This document shows positions 62,209 through 64,000 of a stretch of DNA of 64,000 nt, piece after piece. The translations under genes were made by a program, and so were the position numbers. Each line of letters starts with the position of its first letter. The stretch's first letter is position 1. The DNA lies in the NCBI GenBank assembly GCA_963720695.1, contig CAVRGG010000001.1, positions 682,001 through 746,000 on the forward strand. The letters run 5' to 3'. Below the pieces are notes generated by a model. The model ran no database searches. It was not told the origin of the DNA and was given only the letters and a program-made list of their open reading frames with translations. This DNA is from UBA668 sp963720695. GTDB taxonomy: Bacteria > Actinomycetota > Acidimicrobiia > Acidimicrobiales > Ilumatobacteraceae.

Positions 62209-63141
62209 TTGCCGTTGAGTGCGGCGACGACCGGCGCGAACTTCTCGACGTCGTCGGCGCCGACGATGATGTACGAGAAGCCCCATCGTTCGCGACGCTC
62301 GAGCAGGCGCTCGGTGAGCTCGGCGGGCGAGCCGATCAGCGCGAACGGCGAGGAGACCAGCATCGAGGCGTCGACACCGAGCGCGCCCGAGAGTCGCTCG
62401 CGGGCACCTGCCCCGTCGTCGGTGACATTGACGAGGAACGACGCGGATGTTCATCTCGATCTGGTCGATCCGATCGCCCGCGGCGGCGCGCACGATGGCC
62501 ACCTTCTCGTCGACGGACTCCGCGGTCATGTGAGCGAACGTCTCGGGCCCGACCGCGCCGGTGTGCATGCTCGGGTTGATGCCCACGATGTCGGCCTCGC
62601 GAGCGGCGATGCCGAGAACCCTCTTGCCGCCACCACCGATGAGCACCGGCGGGGCGGCTTGCAGCGGCTTGGGGAGGCCGTCGTAGCCGGTGATCGTGTA
62701 ATGCGTGCCGGCGAAGGAGAACGGGCCCGGCTGCATCGCCTGCTTGATGATGTGCAGGCCCTCGACGAAGCGGTCGATGCGCACGCCCGGAGCGTCGTAG
62801 GGGATGCCCGACTGCTCGTAGTCGGTCGCCATCCAGCCTGCACCGAGGCCGATCTCGACCCGCCCGTCACTGAGCACGTCCATCGTCGCCAGTTCCTTGG
62901 CCAGCACCACTGGGTGCTTGTAGTCGTTGTCGAACACCAGGGCGCAGATCCGCAGGTCGGTGGTGACGTTCGCCGCGGTCATCATCGCCGGCACGGGTGC
63001 CAGTTGATCACCGAAGTGATCGGGCATGGTGAGGCAGCTGAAGCCGTGTGCTTCGGCGCGCTGCGCGAGTGACACCCATTCGGCTCGGGTGGGGGCGGAT
63101 GAAGCTTGGATGCCGAAGCGGAACGGCCGGAGCGAGGTCAT
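62205..63141 (-). pseudogene. LLM-class F420-dependent oxidoreductase, +1 shift
   Basis: From ATG 63141: RFGIQASSAPTRAEWVSLA, LTMPDHFGDQLAPVPAMMTA, VEIGLGAGWMATDYE and PVLIGGGGKRVLGIAAREAD are the luciferase-like monooxygenase/F420 pattern (TIGR03621 or similar). At about 62438-62445, after IEMNIR, the sense moves one base forward to SFLVNVTDDGAGARERL and IGSPAELTERLLERRERWG, ending at TGA 62205-62207. That stop overlaps the oxidoreductase ATG as elsewhere in this genome. Joined length is about 311 residues, normal. Confidence 0.85.
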
Positions 63142-63189
63142 GGGCGAACCGTACAAGGTGACCTCCCTCGGAGCGATGTCGCAACTAGC

Positions 63190-64000
63190 GTGACCTGCGA
63201 CGTGCACCGCTTTGCCTGGCCCCTCCGATTCGCCGCGATCATCGCCGCCGGCGCGCTGCTGATGACGGCAGTCGTGCTCGGCGTCGGCCCGCGCCTGTGG
63301 GGGATCGCCAACGCACACGAGGAGCTCCCGGTCACGCTTCCCGAGTTCCAGCCACTGTCGCAACGCACCGTCGTCTACGACGCCGCGAACAACGTCATCG
63401 CCGTGTTCGAACGTGAGAACAGCCAGCCGATCTCGCTCTCACAGGTGCCGACCCCGGTGATCTCGGCGCTGCTGGCGGTCGAGGACACCGAGTTCTACTC
63501 GCACCACGGCGTGAACCTCCGAGGCTTCATGCGGGCGCTGCTGTCCAACTTCGCCAGCGAGGGGCCCACACAGGGTGCGAGCACGATCACCCAGCAGGTG
63601 GTGAAGAACGAGTTCCTCGCCGGTCTGCCCCGCGACGGTCGTTACAAGGCATTGCAGGCTCACTACGCGACCATGCTGGAGAAGCAGAAGACCAAGGACG
63701 AGATCCTCGAGCGCTACTTGAACACGGTGTTCTTCGGCAACAACGCGTACGGGCTGCAGGCAGCCGCCGAGGTCTACTTCGGCAAGAGCGTCGAGCAGTT
63801 GACGATGCTCGAGGGTGCGTTCCTGGCCGGCCTGGTGCGCTCACCGTCCGGCTACGACCCGATCAACAACCCGGAGCCGTCACGGCGACGGTTCGAGCAG
63901 GTGACGGAGCGGCTCGCCGCCGTCGGGCTGCTCACCGAGCGCGACGCGGTGTCGCTCGGCCAGAACTGGCCGATCCCGGACCGCGCGCGCAAGCTGGCGT
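63190..64000 (+). CDS. Class A penicillin-binding protein (transglycosylase domain), partial
   Basis: The frame is open to the window end, giving 270 residues. A basic, hydrophobic N-terminus with one membrane helix (about residues 10-40) is followed by the GT51 glycosyltransferase: AVEDTEFYSHHGVNLRGF (catalytic Glu), GASTITQQVVKNEF, then LEKQKTKDEILERYLNTVFFGNNAYG and LEGAFLAGLVRSPSGYDP. It polymerises lipid II into glycan strands. The transpeptidase domain lies beyond the window. The GTG at 63190 was chosen; GTG 63202 is possible. It diverges from the LLM-class gene across 48 bases. Confidence 0.92.
   Translation, partial: MTCDVHRFAWPLRFAAIIAAGALLMTAVVLGVGPRLWGIANAHEELPVTLPEFQPLSQRTVVYDAANNVIAVFERENSQPISLSQVPTPVISALLAVEDTEFYSHHGVNLRGFMRALLSNFASEGPTQGASTITQQVVKNEFLAGLPRDGRYKALQAHYATMLEKQKTKDEILERYLNTVFFGNNAYGLQAAAEVYFGKSVEQLTMLEGAFLAGLVRSPSGYDPINNPEPSRRRFEQVTERLAAVGLLTERDAVSLGQNWPIPDRARKLA

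Overview
The window is 64 kb of high-GC bacterial chromosome with actinobacterial character. The evidence is many GTG starts, long chains of genes overlapping by 4 bases (ATGA/GTGA), a mycothiol-synthase-like gene, an HrdB/SigA-type sigma factor after dnaG, a TrwC-like relaxase of the actinobacterial type, and abundant MmcQ, TIGR03086 and LAL-type regulators. The gene content would suit the class Acidimicrobiia (Ilumatobacter-like), but that placement is inference; no rRNA is present.

Layout. 0-9 kb: housekeeping genes (ABC ATPase, M23 peptidase, kinase-like protein with DUF6285 partner, the overlapping mshD-pepF-rlmN operon, nth), followed by an orphan three-hairpin transcript that looks like an undescribed small RNA. 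9.4-14 kb: the overlapping hisC-hisB-hisH-hisA-hisF-homocysteine methyltransferase operon; hisH carries two apparent +1 frameshifts. 14-22 kb: aldo-keto reductase, a second homocysteine methyltransferase, lipoprotein, GroES-like protein, hisI-trpE, YgfZ, MmcQ and an M50 protease. 22-28.8 kb: ppdK, terC, dnaG-sigA. 28.85-29.06 kb: tRNA-Asn and tRNA-Met.

29.0-40.7 kb is an integrative element in the 3' end of tRNA-Met, bounded by a 47-bp direct repeat. It carries a tyrosine integrase, an excisionase-like HTH protein, a MobF (TrwC/TraA) relaxase-helicase, two gene pairs each encoding a small exported protein and an anchored or exported partner, decayed IS3 and ISL3 elements, and a DUF433/DUF5615 toxin-antitoxin-like pair at its right edge. 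It has no type IV secretion genes and so looks mobilizable rather than self-transmissible.

40.9-49.1 kb: a PhoX-like secreted enzyme, a SHOCT membrane protein, a LAL (MalT-type) LuxR regulator with a small partner gene, a three-gene operon with an acidic protein ending in a His-Asp tail, and an inositol-phosphatase-family enzyme. 49.1-50.8 kb: tRNA-Val abutted by the C-terminal remnant of a large serine recombinase and another AT-richer pair of exported-protein genes, probably a second integration scar. 50.9-64 kb: enoyl-CoA hydratase, cupin, TIGR03086 protein, TPR regulator, cytochrome P450, cNMP-binding protein, metallophosphoesterase, CmcI-like methyltransferase, acetyl-CoA hydrolase/transferase, cold-shock protein, Gfo/Idh oxidoreductase, LLM-class oxidoreductase, and the start of a class A penicillin-binding protein.

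A window-wide oddity is that about ten reading frames are broken by an apparent single extra base (+1), while only one break (the ISL3 transposase) is of the opposite sense. The simplest reading is insertion-biased sequence error, but it deserves a direct check because hisH should be needed for histidine synthesis.
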